From Sinonovacula constricta (taxonomy: Eukaryota > Mollusca > Bivalvia > Cardiida > Solecurtidae), in the NCBI GenBank assembly GCA_007844125.1, contig CM017567.1, positions 13,922,046 through 13,986,045 of the forward strand: a stretch of 64,000 bases of DNA, written 5' to 3'. Shown here piece after piece: positions 1 through 11,400 of the stretch (positions are counted from its first letter, which is position 1; every line of letters begins with the position of its first letter). The translations under genes and the position numbers were made by a program. The notes beneath the pieces were generated by a model. It saw only the letters and a list, made by a program, of their open reading frames with translations, was not told where the DNA came from and did no database searches.

Positions 1-350
1 GCTAAGTGCACTGCTTGTTTACTGGACTATCCTAACTGGTAAGATACTTCATTACTGTCTGAAATTAAATTTCCGTAAATAATATTTTGTTTATGAACAT
101 ATTTATGTTTATGTGGTAGTTTTACCCAGTGATCTGAGAAATCACAACTTGCTTTTAAATTGTATATATGAATTTATACCTTTTAGCAGTTTCTCATGTC
201 GACCATGGCATTTTATGAAATCATATGTTTGCCGTAGTTGTTGTTGTTTGTTGTGTTGTTGTTTTTTGTGTGTGTGTTTTTGTGTGTGTTTTTTGCTAAC
301 GGGCTGGAAAACACATTTATACGAGATATTTCCGTGTAAATGTTTAAACT

Positions 351-541
351 AGGAATGTTAACGAATATTGGAATATCAATTCGGTATTGGAATAGATATT
401 TGGGATTCGAATATTTCATGAATCTTATTCAATTTTGTTAAGTCTGAACTCAAATTGAAAGGGTATTTCTTTAGCGTATCGAACTGTCTACAAACGACAT
501 AAGAAGTTGGCAATATGTGATTGTGCTCGCTCTAGTATAGA
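351..541. repeat. Left arm of outer inverted repeat pair
   Basis: This stretch reads, as reverse complement, like 8286-8478. Shared blocks include GTTAACGAATATTGGAATATC at one end and GCTCGCTCTAGTATAG at the other, with scattered substitutions between. Similarity stops abruptly beyond about 545. It is either one arm of a large decayed terminal-inverted-repeat element or one of two oppositely oriented copies of a roughly 190-bp interspersed repeat. Confidence 0.65.
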
Positions 542-545
542 GGGG

Positions 546-1118
546 TTGTCATTTGATAACGAAATCTGGATGACAGCATGAAATCCCTTCGACGCGCATA
601 GACCCTTCTCGCCCACCTCTACCCAGCTCCGGTCGGGATCGCATGTAAATAAATGCAATAAATTTGTAAGGCTATACTTTTTGATAACAGTCCATCAGAA
701 CTTCTTTTATTTTTTTGGAAAACACAACTAGATGACGGTCGAACAAACTTTAATTGTAATAACGTTTTGTTTTTGTCACTCTTCTTCATAATTGTAATTG
801 TATACCTATACAATGCCGCGACATCTGCCAGTTCCGCTATATGTCCAAACTCTTCGTCCAAACTTTTATCCAAACTTCTTTTAAATCGGCTAACACGCCC
901 TTATATAGACCCAAAGAATTTCTAGAACATTCACGAAACGCAGATAAAAAACAAACAAATGAACTTTCTAGCATGATCTATACCTTATACAAAACCGCGA
1001 TATCTGACTTTATGCTCTGTGTTTTTGCTACGTTCTCTACGAATAAAAATAAATATCTACAGATATATATGTTGGTATTTTATCGGTTATCAAGTAATCC
1101 TGACACAAGCCAGTCAAG
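546..1118. other. No gene seen
   Basis: Short open frames on both strands show no recognisable domain, no codon structure and no plausible splice context. I see nothing else here apart from simple AT-rich sequence. Confidence 0.4.
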
Positions 1119-1192
1119 TTCGTAATGGTCACTTGTGTATTTGTAACTAAATGTCTCTTATTGACATGGTATGGCCTCAGATTAATGTCCAA
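1119..1192. repeat. Left arm of second inverted repeat pair
   Basis: Matches 6305-6368 in reverse complement. Shared blocks are TAATGGTCACTTGTGTAT and TGGCCTCAGATTAATGTC, separated by a diverged centre. It is nested inside the 351-541 / 8286-8478 pair. Confidence 0.6.
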
Positions 1193-1629
1193 GCAATACT
1201 CTTAGCGATAATCGGCCAATCACAATTTAACAATTCAATCCGACCAACAACCAATTACGACCGTTAAGTTACTGTATACTTGAGCGATTTCCCTTAATGA
1301 AAGGTGCGTGTATTTTGTCTAATTGTCTTACAGTCGATCCAGTATCACCTGCATGTGGTCCTTGTGAAAATGCTTCCTGTATTATATTAACACATACATA
1401 ATTAATTGGCAAAGTCTTTGGTCATTAACAAAGTAGAGATCATGGCAAAGATGTATCTACAAATATTAAACATATGACAAAGAACAGAAATTAAAGAAAA
1501 GAAAAAAATGACAACAGAAACAGTTATTAATGACAGGGTATCACTAGACTTTCAACAAAACACGTCAGATAATTAATAATAAATAATTTGCAACGTGTAT
1601 TTTTAAAGTTATATTTAACCACATTGTAC

Positions 1630-2759
1630 TTATGCTGTATTGAGAAAAGTATATCCTATTCCAAAAGCATGCATTAAGAATCTTGACAAGTTTAACAATT
1701 TTAATTTATTTGTATAAGACGTGATTTTTATAAATTTATTAATATTAGGCCAAGGTGTATGGCCTAAATATTTAATTCTAATGTCATAATATTTGGGACA
1801 ACACATAAGAAAATGATATTCTGATTCGATTTGTTTCATGTTGCATAGTTTACAAATTGTATTTTCACGATGAACGTTGTTGAACCTACCAGTTGCTATT
1901 TCGAAAAATGTGAGCTTAGTCTGAACCAACAAAGTTCCTTACGTAACTTTTCTTTTTGAATAAGATTTAGATAATTCTCAAAACAAAAATCAAATTTATA
2001 TTTTGAATGGTATAGATCTTTTGCACTTATTGAGATAGAAGCTCTCCATTCTTGAATATATTGGTCGCGCGATGTTTTTCTCAATAGCATAAATGTGTAT
2101 TAACATGTGGAGGATGAGTTAATGTACGCAGGTATGAAAATCCTAGGTGATCGATGATAGAGTGTATCTTAGTTGACCAACAGGTACCTGAAACTAACTT
2201 ATGCTGATCAACGTAACAAGAGTATATAGAGGACATGTTTTCACTGTTGAGTATTTTTAGCCAAAATTTTATTGCCCTTTCTTTGCAAATAAGACTCATG
2301 GGGAAACGCCCGAGTTCACCATAGAGCACAGAGGTATTTGTCTGTGTTTTCACTCCAAGTACATATTTACAAAAGCGAAGATGTAAAAAGTTTATTTCTT
2401 TGCAACAATAAACTCCCCATACTTCTGAGTTATATAAGAGAATTGGCGCAATACATAGTATCGACTATTTTAAACTTAGTTTTGATGTCAAAGTTTAATT
2501 TAACAAAAAGACACAGCAAAATATTATATGCTTTCAGTGCTTGAAATTTAAGTGACTTGATAGCAAATGATAATGTGCCAGTATATTTCAATTTTATGCC
2601 AAGGTTATTAAAATCCTCAACCATTTCAATTGTTTCATTGTTTATATATATGTCAGGATGTTTTTGTTTTTTCTTTTCAAAAACACATATTTTGGTTTTC
2701 TTTACATTAATTTTCAAACCCCATTTACATGAATAGTCAAAAATATTATTGAGTTGCAT
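1630..2759 (-). pseudogene. Decayed LINE (non-LTR) reverse transcriptase, 3' half
   Basis: Read right to left, four overlapping frame fragments are collinear with the C-terminal half of a non-LTR retrotransposon ORF2. 2759-2430 carries the end of the reverse transcriptase, with the 'KWGL-I-VKKTK' block that follows the YADD catalytic centre, and then the thumb. 2353-2081 and 2090-1896 carry the linker. 1932-1630 carries the terminal zinc-knuckle-like motif C-x2-C then H-x4-C (CKLC, then EYHFLMCCP). The endonuclease and catalytic palm are absent and frame changes separate the pieces, so it cannot encode an active protein. The C-terminal piece resembles that of the LINE at 36103-37402, so both probably belong to one family. 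Clade not assigned. Confidence 0.85.
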
Positions 2760-2774
2760 TTGTAGACTGTCGTG

Positions 2775-2920
2775 GCTTGTTTAAGCACCCCAGACGGTCC
2801 ATATTGCCGACTGACCGTTCCAAGGCGGTAACTGTCGGGTTTGCTCTTTTCGTTAAATGACTCATCACAAATTTGTTCTTACTTTTCGCTTGGCTTGCAT
2901 GTGAAATACCATTATATGTT
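2775..2920 (+). repeat. Short interspersed repeat with hairpin core, copy 1
   Basis: Contains GTTTAAGCACCCCAGACGG, then CCGACTGACCGTTCCAAGGC and GGTAACTG, followed by a tail with CATCACAAATTTGTTCTTAC and a GCTTGCATGTGAAATACC end. The same order recurs near 32753, 38471, 48222 and 49671 and, inverted, near 47090-47222. It behaves like a SINE. It abuts the 5' break of the LINE relic on the opposite strand. Confidence 0.75.
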
Positions 2921-3330
2921 TGGTGAAGATTGGGCCAAAAATGCGGCTTCTATTGTGTCTACAAGCTTTTTCTAAGATTTGACCTAGTGACCTAATTTTC
3001 GATCCAATTTAAGCCAGTTACGAAATCCTTCACAATTTTATGCATGCAAACATTCTGACCAAGTTTGGTGAGGATTGCACTATAAATGTGGTCTCTAGTG
3101 TGTTTACAAGTTTTTCCTAAAATTTGACTTTTTGTCCTAGTTTTTGAACCGATTCAACAATGGTCTCATTCAAGCTTTTATGGAGACAAACATTCTGACC
3201 AAGTTTGATGATGACTGGATAAAAACTGTAGCCTCTAGCATGTTCACAAGCTAAATTGTCGACGCCAGACGACGGACGACGGACGAATGGGCCTCAGAAA
3301 AGCTCATATTAAGCTCGTTTGTGCTTGGAT
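2910..3330 (-). repeat. Modular clam-type dispersed repeat, left copy
   Basis: Contains repeated modules of about 100-130 bp with CATTCTGACCAAGTTTG and 'ctctag-gtgttcacaag', ending in a GACGGACGACGGACG tract and AGAAAAGCTCATATTAAGC. In reverse complement this matches 5200-5585 module by module. I know this repeat type as abundant in bivalve genomes. Its mobile-element class is not established here. Confidence 0.75.
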
Positions 3331-3363
3331 GTGGAGTACGTCTGTAATTCATAAGAAACACTG

Positions 3364-4842
3364 TTAATTCGGATTTAAACTTTTTCCCAGAAGCTGTTCC
3401 CTTTTTATAGTTTTCACCAATAGATTCATAAAGACTTCAGCAGTGCCGCTGGCTCTCGGGTTAAGTGGGGTTATTTTCCGGTGCTTAAACCTAATGTTAC
3501 TTGCAAACTCGGCGAACTCATGGCTATTGAACGGTGCTCCCTTATCACTTTCTACGATATTTGGCACAGAAAACATCCTAAATTTTTTTTCAAGATGTGC
3601 GATGACATTCGACGCTGTCAAGGTTGACAGTTTTTCTACAGCTGTATATCTGCTGTAGTCGCATACTACAACCATAAAGTATTCCCCTGTGGGAAATGGG
3701 CCACAGAAATCTACGGACAATTCGTTCCATGGCCCATTTGGTAGTGGACTTGGCTTAATTGGTTCCGGTGTCGAATGTGGCGATGCGGACATAACATGGG
3801 CTGCAAGTTTTGCATTGTTCATCAACCAGTTTGTCAAGATATGGGAACCAACACGATTCACGAACTAATGCCTTGGTCCGGTTTTGCCCCTGGTGTCCCT
3901 CGTGTGCGAGGTTAACGACGTGTCTCTGCAGGCTGTCTGAGATGAACAACAGTGTGCCTCGTAAAAGAATAATTCCGCTGTCAGTTGAACGATTGACAGT
4001 TCTCCGGACAACTGTTGATAACAGTTGCATCTGCCATCCCCTGACCATGTCTGTTTAGGCCACGTGTTATTTTGTAATGTTTCCATAACGCATGTCAGTG
4101 CACAGTATTCAGATGTCGCGGTTGCCACGTCACTGAGATTAATTGAGCTTGGTTCCGCGTAGTTGGCTATAAGTCTGACATATTCCTCCACAATGCTTTT
4201 GCTTGATTGCCCATTAACTGGATGCATTGAACAATAATCGGCGATCATTGATTTCCCGTGGTTATATATCACCGTGAAATTGTGTGTGGTCAATCTCAAT
4301 CTCCACCTTTCAAGTCGAGCAGATTGTATGCGGTTATAGTTTGTAAACACAGATGGTAATGGTTTGCAGTCGGTCACTTGCTGAAATTTCTGTCCATACA
4401 AATATATATGAAAATGTTCACAACCCCACATGCACGCTAACATTTCACGTTCTGTTTGGCTGTACCTCTGCTCTACTGCCGTTAACGATCTGCTGCCATA
4501 GTATTCCGGACACTCCCTCTGGGCTTGCGTCTACCCAGAGTTCTGTTTGCTTTTAGGGTCAAAATATGTCATGACCGTGCTGCCGCAGAGCTCCTCTTGC
4601 TTCAGCTGTTCGAATGCCTTTTGTTGGCGCTGTGTCCATTTAAACTCGATGTTATCTTTCAAAAGCTCGCGCAGCGGTGCTGTAATGGTTGAATACCTGT
4701 CGATAAACTTTGACAGGTAATTTGCCATGCCCAGAAATGACCTCAGTTCACCCGCGTTCTTTGGCTCGGCTCCATGTTTGATTGCTGTACATTCTTGATT
4801 CACCTTGTCCCGCACGTTCCGCATTGTTCTAGATTGATACAA
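3364..4842 (-). pseudogene. Decayed Ty3/gypsy-type pol fragment (RT end, RNase H, integrase)
   Basis: Read right to left the order is that of a Ty3/gypsy polyprotein. 4842-4531 has the RT connection region (LRSFLGMANYLSKFI and TAPLRELL) with the RNase H start (KAFEQLK). 4443-4155 has the RNase H end (TDCKPL; LERWRLRL; HGKSMIADYCSMHP). About 3960-3830 has the H2C2 zinc finger of integrase (HEGHQG, then CKTC) split across two frames. 3800-3364 has the integrase core with D in VDFCGP, D in ESDKGAPF and E in GTAEVF. Gag, protease, the catalytic half of RT and both LTRs are missing, and at least two frame breaks occur. It resembles the K02A2.6-like family often annotated in invertebrates. It lies between inverted copies of the modular repeat (2910-3330 and 5200-5585). 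Confidence 0.88.
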
Positions 4843-5071
4843 GTCTATGTTACTATGTTTAGGCTAAGAGCATTCTTGGTAAGTGAGCATTCTTTGTACG
4901 TCTTTGTTAACGTATAATTAATGCAACACATTTACTACGGTAAATTCCCGCTTTAGTTAGTGCATTCCCGATTTTGTATTTAGATTTGTATTAACAAATT
5001 CAGTTTAAAAGAATACTGTAAGAGCCATTCCGTTTTTCTGACACGTGTCTAATTACTTTGTCATATTGCAA

Positions 5072-5129
5072 ATAATTCTTATATCCGTTTTGTTTTGTAA
5101 TTTGCAAACTATTTCAATATAAGAATTAT
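5072..5129. repeat. 13-bp perfect inverted repeat (hairpin)
   Basis: ATAATTCTTATAT at 5072-5084 pairs with ATATAAGAATTAT at 5117-5129, leaving a 32-nt loop; flanking CATATTGCAA / TTTGCAAACT gives partial further pairing. Possibly the core of a small MITE remnant. Confidence 0.55.
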
Positions 5130-5199
5130 GACATGGTAAGACATTATACTTCAAAATGTGTTCACATTCCTACACTAAGTTTGGCTTAGCCTTCTTAGC

Positions 5200-5585
5200 T
5201 CAACTAAATACAACGTGCTCAAGGTAAGCTTTTCTGATATCGCTTCGTACGTCGTCCGTCGGGCGGCGTCACCAATTTGCTTGCAAACATACTAGAGGAC
5301 ATAGATTTAACCAATCTTCATCCAACTTGGTCAGAATGTTTGTCTGCAAGATATATTTGATGAGTAATTTGGTCACTTTGGGTCAAACACAACGTCACTA
5401 GATCAAATTTTAAAAAAATATTCTGAACTGGCTAGAGACCACATTTACGACCCAATTTTCACCAAACATGAACAGAATGTTTTTCTGCGAGAAATGAGTC
5501 CGTAATTGGGTCACGTAAGGTCAAAAGTAGGTCACAAGGTCAAAGGAAAATCCATGTGAACACGCTAGAGGCCACATTTAATATT
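5200..5585 (+). repeat. Modular clam-type dispersed repeat, right copy
   Basis: Inverted relative to 2910-3330. It begins with the AGCTTTTCTGAT and CGTCGTCCGTCGGGCGGCG end and runs through two modules with GGTCAGAATGTTTGTCTGC and GCTAGAGGCCACATTTA. The last module breaks at about 5580 and resumes at about 6190 (GAACACACTAGAGGCCACAT ... TTCAGAATGTTTGCCAGC), so some 600 bp were inserted into it. Confidence 0.7.
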
Positions 5586-6189
5586 ATAACTGATCATATG
5601 TGTAAAGTTATTTTATGACACAGAGCTATTAACATAACTAGTTTTGTACATATACAGATTGTGACGCGGGTGGGGGCGGAGTGTGGGCCGAAAATAATAT
5701 AATTAAATAAATACATATTTTTAAAAAAAACAACGTATTTTAAAAGTCCTTAAGAGGGTCGGGAGGAAAACACATCCAATCGATGTAAAAGGAAGGGATT
5801 TTTAACGATACTATTATTATAACAATAATATTTTAAATATAGAACAAGTGTAAATGACAAATTATATCCCGGCTAGAGGCACCGGATCATAAAGATATAA
5901 TTATATACATATTTACATTACTGTATCTCCACACTATATAGAGATCATATCACATCCATAGTTATACGCTACAAACAGAGAGACACCTCCAAAAGATCCT
6001 TGCCTCCTCAACCGCGGGTCCTTATAATACCATGACACAACACATATATCGGTATATATTTAAAGAAACTATATGTTTTTTATAGTTGATGATCTGTGAT
6101 AATGCATAGGCATTAAACATAAGATATATCACGACGACTCAGCGGCGTACAACACTACATCATTAGCTCAATTTAAAAAAACAACCTTT
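5586..6189. other. Insertion splitting the modular repeat; no gene seen
   Basis: About 600 bp separates two halves of one repeat module. It is AT-rich with a short GC-rich island (GACGCGGGTGGGGGCGGAGTG near 5663). I found no clear terminal repeats and no coding potential. Confidence 0.45.
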
Positions 6190-6304
6190 TGAACACACTA
6201 GAGGCCACATGTATTGCCCAATCTTCACTTATCCTTTTCAGAATGTTTGCCAGCATGAAATCTTAATAATATAAAGGCGTCATTTTTAAAAAGGACCAGA
6301 CACA

Positions 6305-6368
6305 TGACATTAATCTGAGGCCATAACATGTCGATAAGTAAACTATACACAAGTGACCATTATGATCT
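6305..6368. repeat. Right arm of second inverted repeat pair
   Basis: Reverse complement of 1119-1192 (GACATTAATCTGAGGCCA and ATACACAAGTGACCATTA). See that entry. Confidence 0.6.
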
Positions 6369-8285
6369 TTCAAACTTCTGCACTATTGAGTAAATGCGTT
6401 TTCTGCTTGGTACATCTACTGCTTTAAATTTATGTTGAAAGTTTCTTTGCAAAATATTGGAGATTCTGATTCACAATATGCTTGTAAGCCGCGACGTCAT
6501 TTTGATGGGTACAATTGACGATAATTATGACGTCATTTCTGCGCACGCACGACGTCTCAATGTGCGGATATTTTTTTCATCAATAATTGTGCTTCAAACG
6601 ATAGTTTTCCGAAGAAAATCGGTTAAGAATAAGCTAAGTTATGGCGCTTTGTATGTGTTACCTTACTTTTGGGACACCCTGTATATTGTTGACAGGTAAT
6701 TAGTCTTTTATATTATTACTATTTCATAATGAAGCATAACTTCTGTGTAATACAAGTATATTGTTTTATTATTGAATACTTGTTAGAAATTCTAGTTGAT
6801 AATCAGTGTTCACCTTCACATCTTATGTATATATAAACCACATCCGCCGCCATATTGTAATTCTATATTAATTATTAATATATGGTACATATTGTCTGTC
6901 ATTCTTCTGACAGCCGTTGATACATATTACACCTGAACTATTAATATTGTTTACAGATCATTCTTGACGCCCTCCAACCAAACCCACAACGTGACATAAA
7001 TATCTATTCATATGATACACGCCTCTGAAAAATCAATCCAAATTCTGTTATCCTTGTTAGCAAAATATTTTTATACAATATTCAGTCCATTTACAACATA
7101 TTCTTACAAAACGTTATCTTTTTACTACACAATTTGTTAAATCCAGGCTTCTGTACCAACTATTGAATGGTCGAAACTGTGTACTTGTATAATTGAAAAT
7201 CAGAAATAAAATTAGAAAACAAGACAAAACAGAAATTAAATACAATTAAATTTTGCTTGACAGTGATCTCGTTGTGTTTCCAAAAAATAAAAAAAAAGTT
7301 TTGGTGGGCTGTTATCACAAGGTATAGCCTTACATAACGTAATGAATTTATTACACTTGACCCCGACCAATGCTGGATACAGTCGGTCTTGTGTAATAAG
7401 TTACGTCTGATTGCTCCAGCATTTAACTGTGTGTTTACTGTACGCAAGCCACTGTTTGCTCAGCTGTAACTGAATATGCAGCCATAAATGCTAAACTGAA
7501 CACAGGTCTCGATAATGAACAACTCAAAACAAATGTATGCGTGATTTTACTAGGTCTAGGTGGGAGAGGGGCAGAGAAGGGGCTGTGCGCGGTGAAGTGA
7601 TTTCATGAAGTCAACCAGACGGCAAATTACATTACGCCGAAATTTGATTGGAAGGACAAGATTCCTATTTTAGCTAATCCGCGCGCTCCATTCGGTCACG
7701 TGATTCTTTTGTTTTTGGTCACAATTTTCCTTGGACAATTTGACTGTTTTTCTTAGAGAGAAGAATAATTCTGTTTTAAGATAGAAAAAAAGCGAAAAGA
7801 AAATAGTTAAAAGTGTGGGGTCTTTGTGATTCAGATATTCGATATTCGGATCATTGATAGGCGGCATCGTTTTTATTCCTTTTCCAAAGCCGAAACGTAA
7901 TCTGGACAAATGTAAACAGATAAATAAAAGCGTGTAATCGTGAACACCACAAGCTGAATGTTGAAAAAGTTGACTGAAATTACAACGGATTTGCACGAGC
8001 AGTATGCGTTTGTAACCAAATCTAGGACGATCTTCATGTGCACAATGTGTGGCTTCTCGCTCTTTCGTTGTGATCGGAAAACACTAGATCAACCTCAATA
8101 TCTTCGTACGATCCAAAAGTTAACCCGACTGAACGAATGTAAAATTCATCTGCGTATCGTTTGGCTTGAATTCCTTGCCGACGTGAGGATTTCTTGGCAT
8201 GAAATGCTCACCATAGCTCGTTGGTAAATTGCTTAAACGGACAGTTATGTTTGTTGACAATAGAGTATTGACAAGATATATTGCC
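6369..8285. other. No supported gene
   Basis: Open frames of 80-108 codons (for example 6457-6699 plus, 7958-8227 plus, 7996-7670 minus) match no family I recognise and show no splice or start context. At 6668-6682 the string TTTGGGACACCCTGT resembles the terminal sequence of some mariner-type elements, but no partner end was found. Confidence 0.35.
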
Positions 8286-8478
8286 CTATACTAGAGCGAG
8301 CGCAATCACATATCGCCAACGTCTTAAATTGTTTGGAGACAATAAGACCAACTAAAGAAATACACTTTCAAACTTTGACTTTGAACTTAGCAAAAGTGAA
8401 TAAAATTGATAAAATATTCAAGTCCACAGATCTCTGTTTGAATACCCATTTGATATTCTAATATTCGTTAACATCCCT
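8286..8478. repeat. Right arm of outer inverted repeat pair
   Basis: Inverted match to 351-541 (CTATACTAGAGCGAGCGCAA ... CTAATATTCGTTAACATC). Its inner end coincides with the left boundary of duplicated unit A, which starts at about 8457 with the same TCTAATATTCGTTAACATC. Confidence 0.65.
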
Positions 8479-11400
8479 TGTAAAAACTATTTTTAAGAGG
8501 GCTTTCGTTTCTAATTCCAAGTTTAACAGAAACATTTTAATAAACAAACTATAATACAATTTTAGTAAACATCTCAAAGATAAATACGAAATGTTTACTA
8601 TAAATAACTGCAACCTAATACAATGAACTCTTTCTTTTTGATACGACGGTTAGACAAGCATTTGACAGAGTCTTGCAAAAAGTAGTAACAATTTGACCAG
8701 GCATTTTCTCCAAATTGCAACACTGTCACTGATTAAATAGCTAAAGTGTTCCAGGACATTTAATTGAAAGTACGAAATACATATTAAATTAAAAGTATAA
8801 TTGTATCAATATATCGATGTGTTGTATATATTTGACTCCCAATATACCTTATGGGGAAATAATCGATGTTTGCATATACGTATATTTTTTTAAAAATGGC
8901 CGCTTTAATATGTTTTAGGAGACATTAGATTACAAGATAACCCTTAAGCAGTACATTTTATTTTGACAAGTTACATTACAAGTACAGCATGGGGAAAAGA
9001 TATTAATCGTAGTAAAATAATTAATATATAAAGCGGGTCCCCGGTCTAAACAAGATAAACAAGATAGAGAAGAGTATTTGGAGGATGCATTTCCTGTGCA
9101 GAGGGCAAACACAGTTACGAGTGCATACTTAATCTACGTGCATTTGCAAAATAAACGATTGGTAGAATGATCCTAAGGTTGTTCTGATTGTACGGGTTTA
9201 AAGTTAGGCAAATGTTGGAAAGTTCGATGACCCAGACTCAGACAGTGAGTAACTCTTCATGACAAGATGTGTGGCACCTGAGTTTAGGTAAATCTGCATA
9301 ATATCATGCTATGTCTAGATAAAAGTTTACCCTGCATATTAATAGTATATCATCATATTATCAAAATCTGTCTTTTTAAAATCGACAGTATCAATTTACC
9401 GTATTTTCTGAAAAACACATTCTAACCTTATCGTCAAATGCTATGCTGCATTTCCGGGGAAAAATGTGATTGTATATTACTGTTAAGAACATAACATTTC
9501 ACAACAGCTAATATTAATGTTTGTCAATAAATGTGTTGTATTATCCCACCCACGTTTGCTCTTTTCTATCATGAAAAAGAAAATGTTTTGTTCTTGCAAT
9601 ATAAGAACACACTTTTTTTGATGTACTTCCTGTTGTAAAACACAATTACAGTACAGTTTCTTAAATTTCCCCTGTTAAGAGTTTTCTAGACTTTTGAAAT
9701 TTTGTATATCTAGATAGTATCTAGATTTAAAATATTTTTTTTTGCAATTAGTTAGAGGTTTACGGTCATTTTGCCACAGATTGACTGGACTATAATAATT
9801 ACGATGACATTGCTTTATAAGAATAGTATGTATAAGAATAGTATGATAAACAATTACGATTACTATGTCTGTAAAAATGTGGCATTTATAAATCAGAGTA
9901 GAATGTATGATTAATTTAGTCTTTCAAAAGATCGAGTAAGAATTTTGTTTGATCATTTGCATTATTCTTATATCTGCGTCTTTAAGAAAACACACATTTA
10001 ATAAGATCTAGTTTGCATGCTTCGTAACAAAAATATAACAGGTAATTCTGAATGGCAATAAACAAATAAAGGCATAAAAGCATATACATATTGAACACAT
10101 ACACTTACGGGCACATATTTGTATCCATAAAATTCTTTATGCACAATTCAAGTGAATAAACTAAGGTAAAAGTAATGAAATCATTAAAACTAGGTTGATA
10201 TTCTGGGTTATCGCATAGTGTTAAAAATGTAACGCAGATAACAGGTGGACCAAAGAAAGAAAAAGTCAACTGTAACTGAAGAATTCAGTCGTTACTTGTG
10301 ATAGGAGTATAACGCTTACATATTGAAACAAAAATAGTTTGCTTGTTGATATATTTACAGAAAGAGTAAAACTAAAATCCGTTATTAACTGATAACCGAG
10401 GGTTTGCTAAACCCTGCAGCTAATTGGTCATGTGAAGTACAATAAAGTGTGGCAAAGTGTGGTTAGCCTTCTACAATATACTTCTTTTTTTTTTTGAAAC
10501 GGGTTTGTATCGATTAAATAGTTGTCTCAACCAAGATATGGCTTTGAACAAAGCTAATACTTGGCAACAATTTTAAACATAAAAATAATCTGTTTCAATG
10601 ATATTGTCTGCACTAAATCAATTTTAAGAATGATTATTCAGTTATTTTGTCTAGATATCATTTAGTCGGAGGCTGTCAGTAACTTGAGTTTTCAACGTGG
10701 CGTTAATTGTCGCGAAATGGTGTTCTTGTTGATGGTTTTTTGTGTTCTGTAAACATTATCTTTTCATTTATTCTGGAGTGAATTAACACAATATTGCTTA
10801 GCTCGTATTAATTTTATTAGACCGAGTGTTTCTGATAACATTGTTGCCAAGGAGAATTGTGTAGTCAAATTGTTTTGTCTCCGGCCACCATTCTGTAAAA
10901 TATATTTTCAGCATAGATAACTTGGAATGCACAAAACTTTAGCTATAAAAGTGTTAATACTTGTTGTACACATTATGTTTGTTTAATAACATGTTCACAA
11001 AATTTTGGCGTTGAAGTTTATCTTCAAAGTTTAATGTAACGATCAATGAACTCAAATTATAAATCTTGTACATCTGGCTCACCACAATTTAGTAACAAAT
11101 ATGGTTCTGTCAATTAGAGCCATATACTTCAATCAATTAAACAACATATCGATCTTTCGCAATTTACTAGACACTGTTCAAAGCAATTCAATACCAATGC
11201 ATATTTTCATGACAACACGCATTTATGCATAATATAAAGATAATACGCGTAAGATGGGCGCCCGTGCTGTAGTGGTAGAGTCGCCGATTAGTAACACATG
11301 TCTTACTGCTTCGACTCTCACAGCGTGGATTCGAGTCCCTTTTGGGACCTTATGTAGGAAGTTCTCCCAGCCGACATGCGGTGAATCGGTTGTTCTACCT

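Noticed and set aside
3443..3658. Plus-strand frame opposite the integrase
   Set aside because: Shadow of the minus-strand gypsy integrase coding sequence.
8930..9112. 60-codon minus-strand frame conserved in both duplicated units
   Set aside because: The units are similar at DNA level throughout, so conservation of an open frame is uninformative; no domain or splice context.
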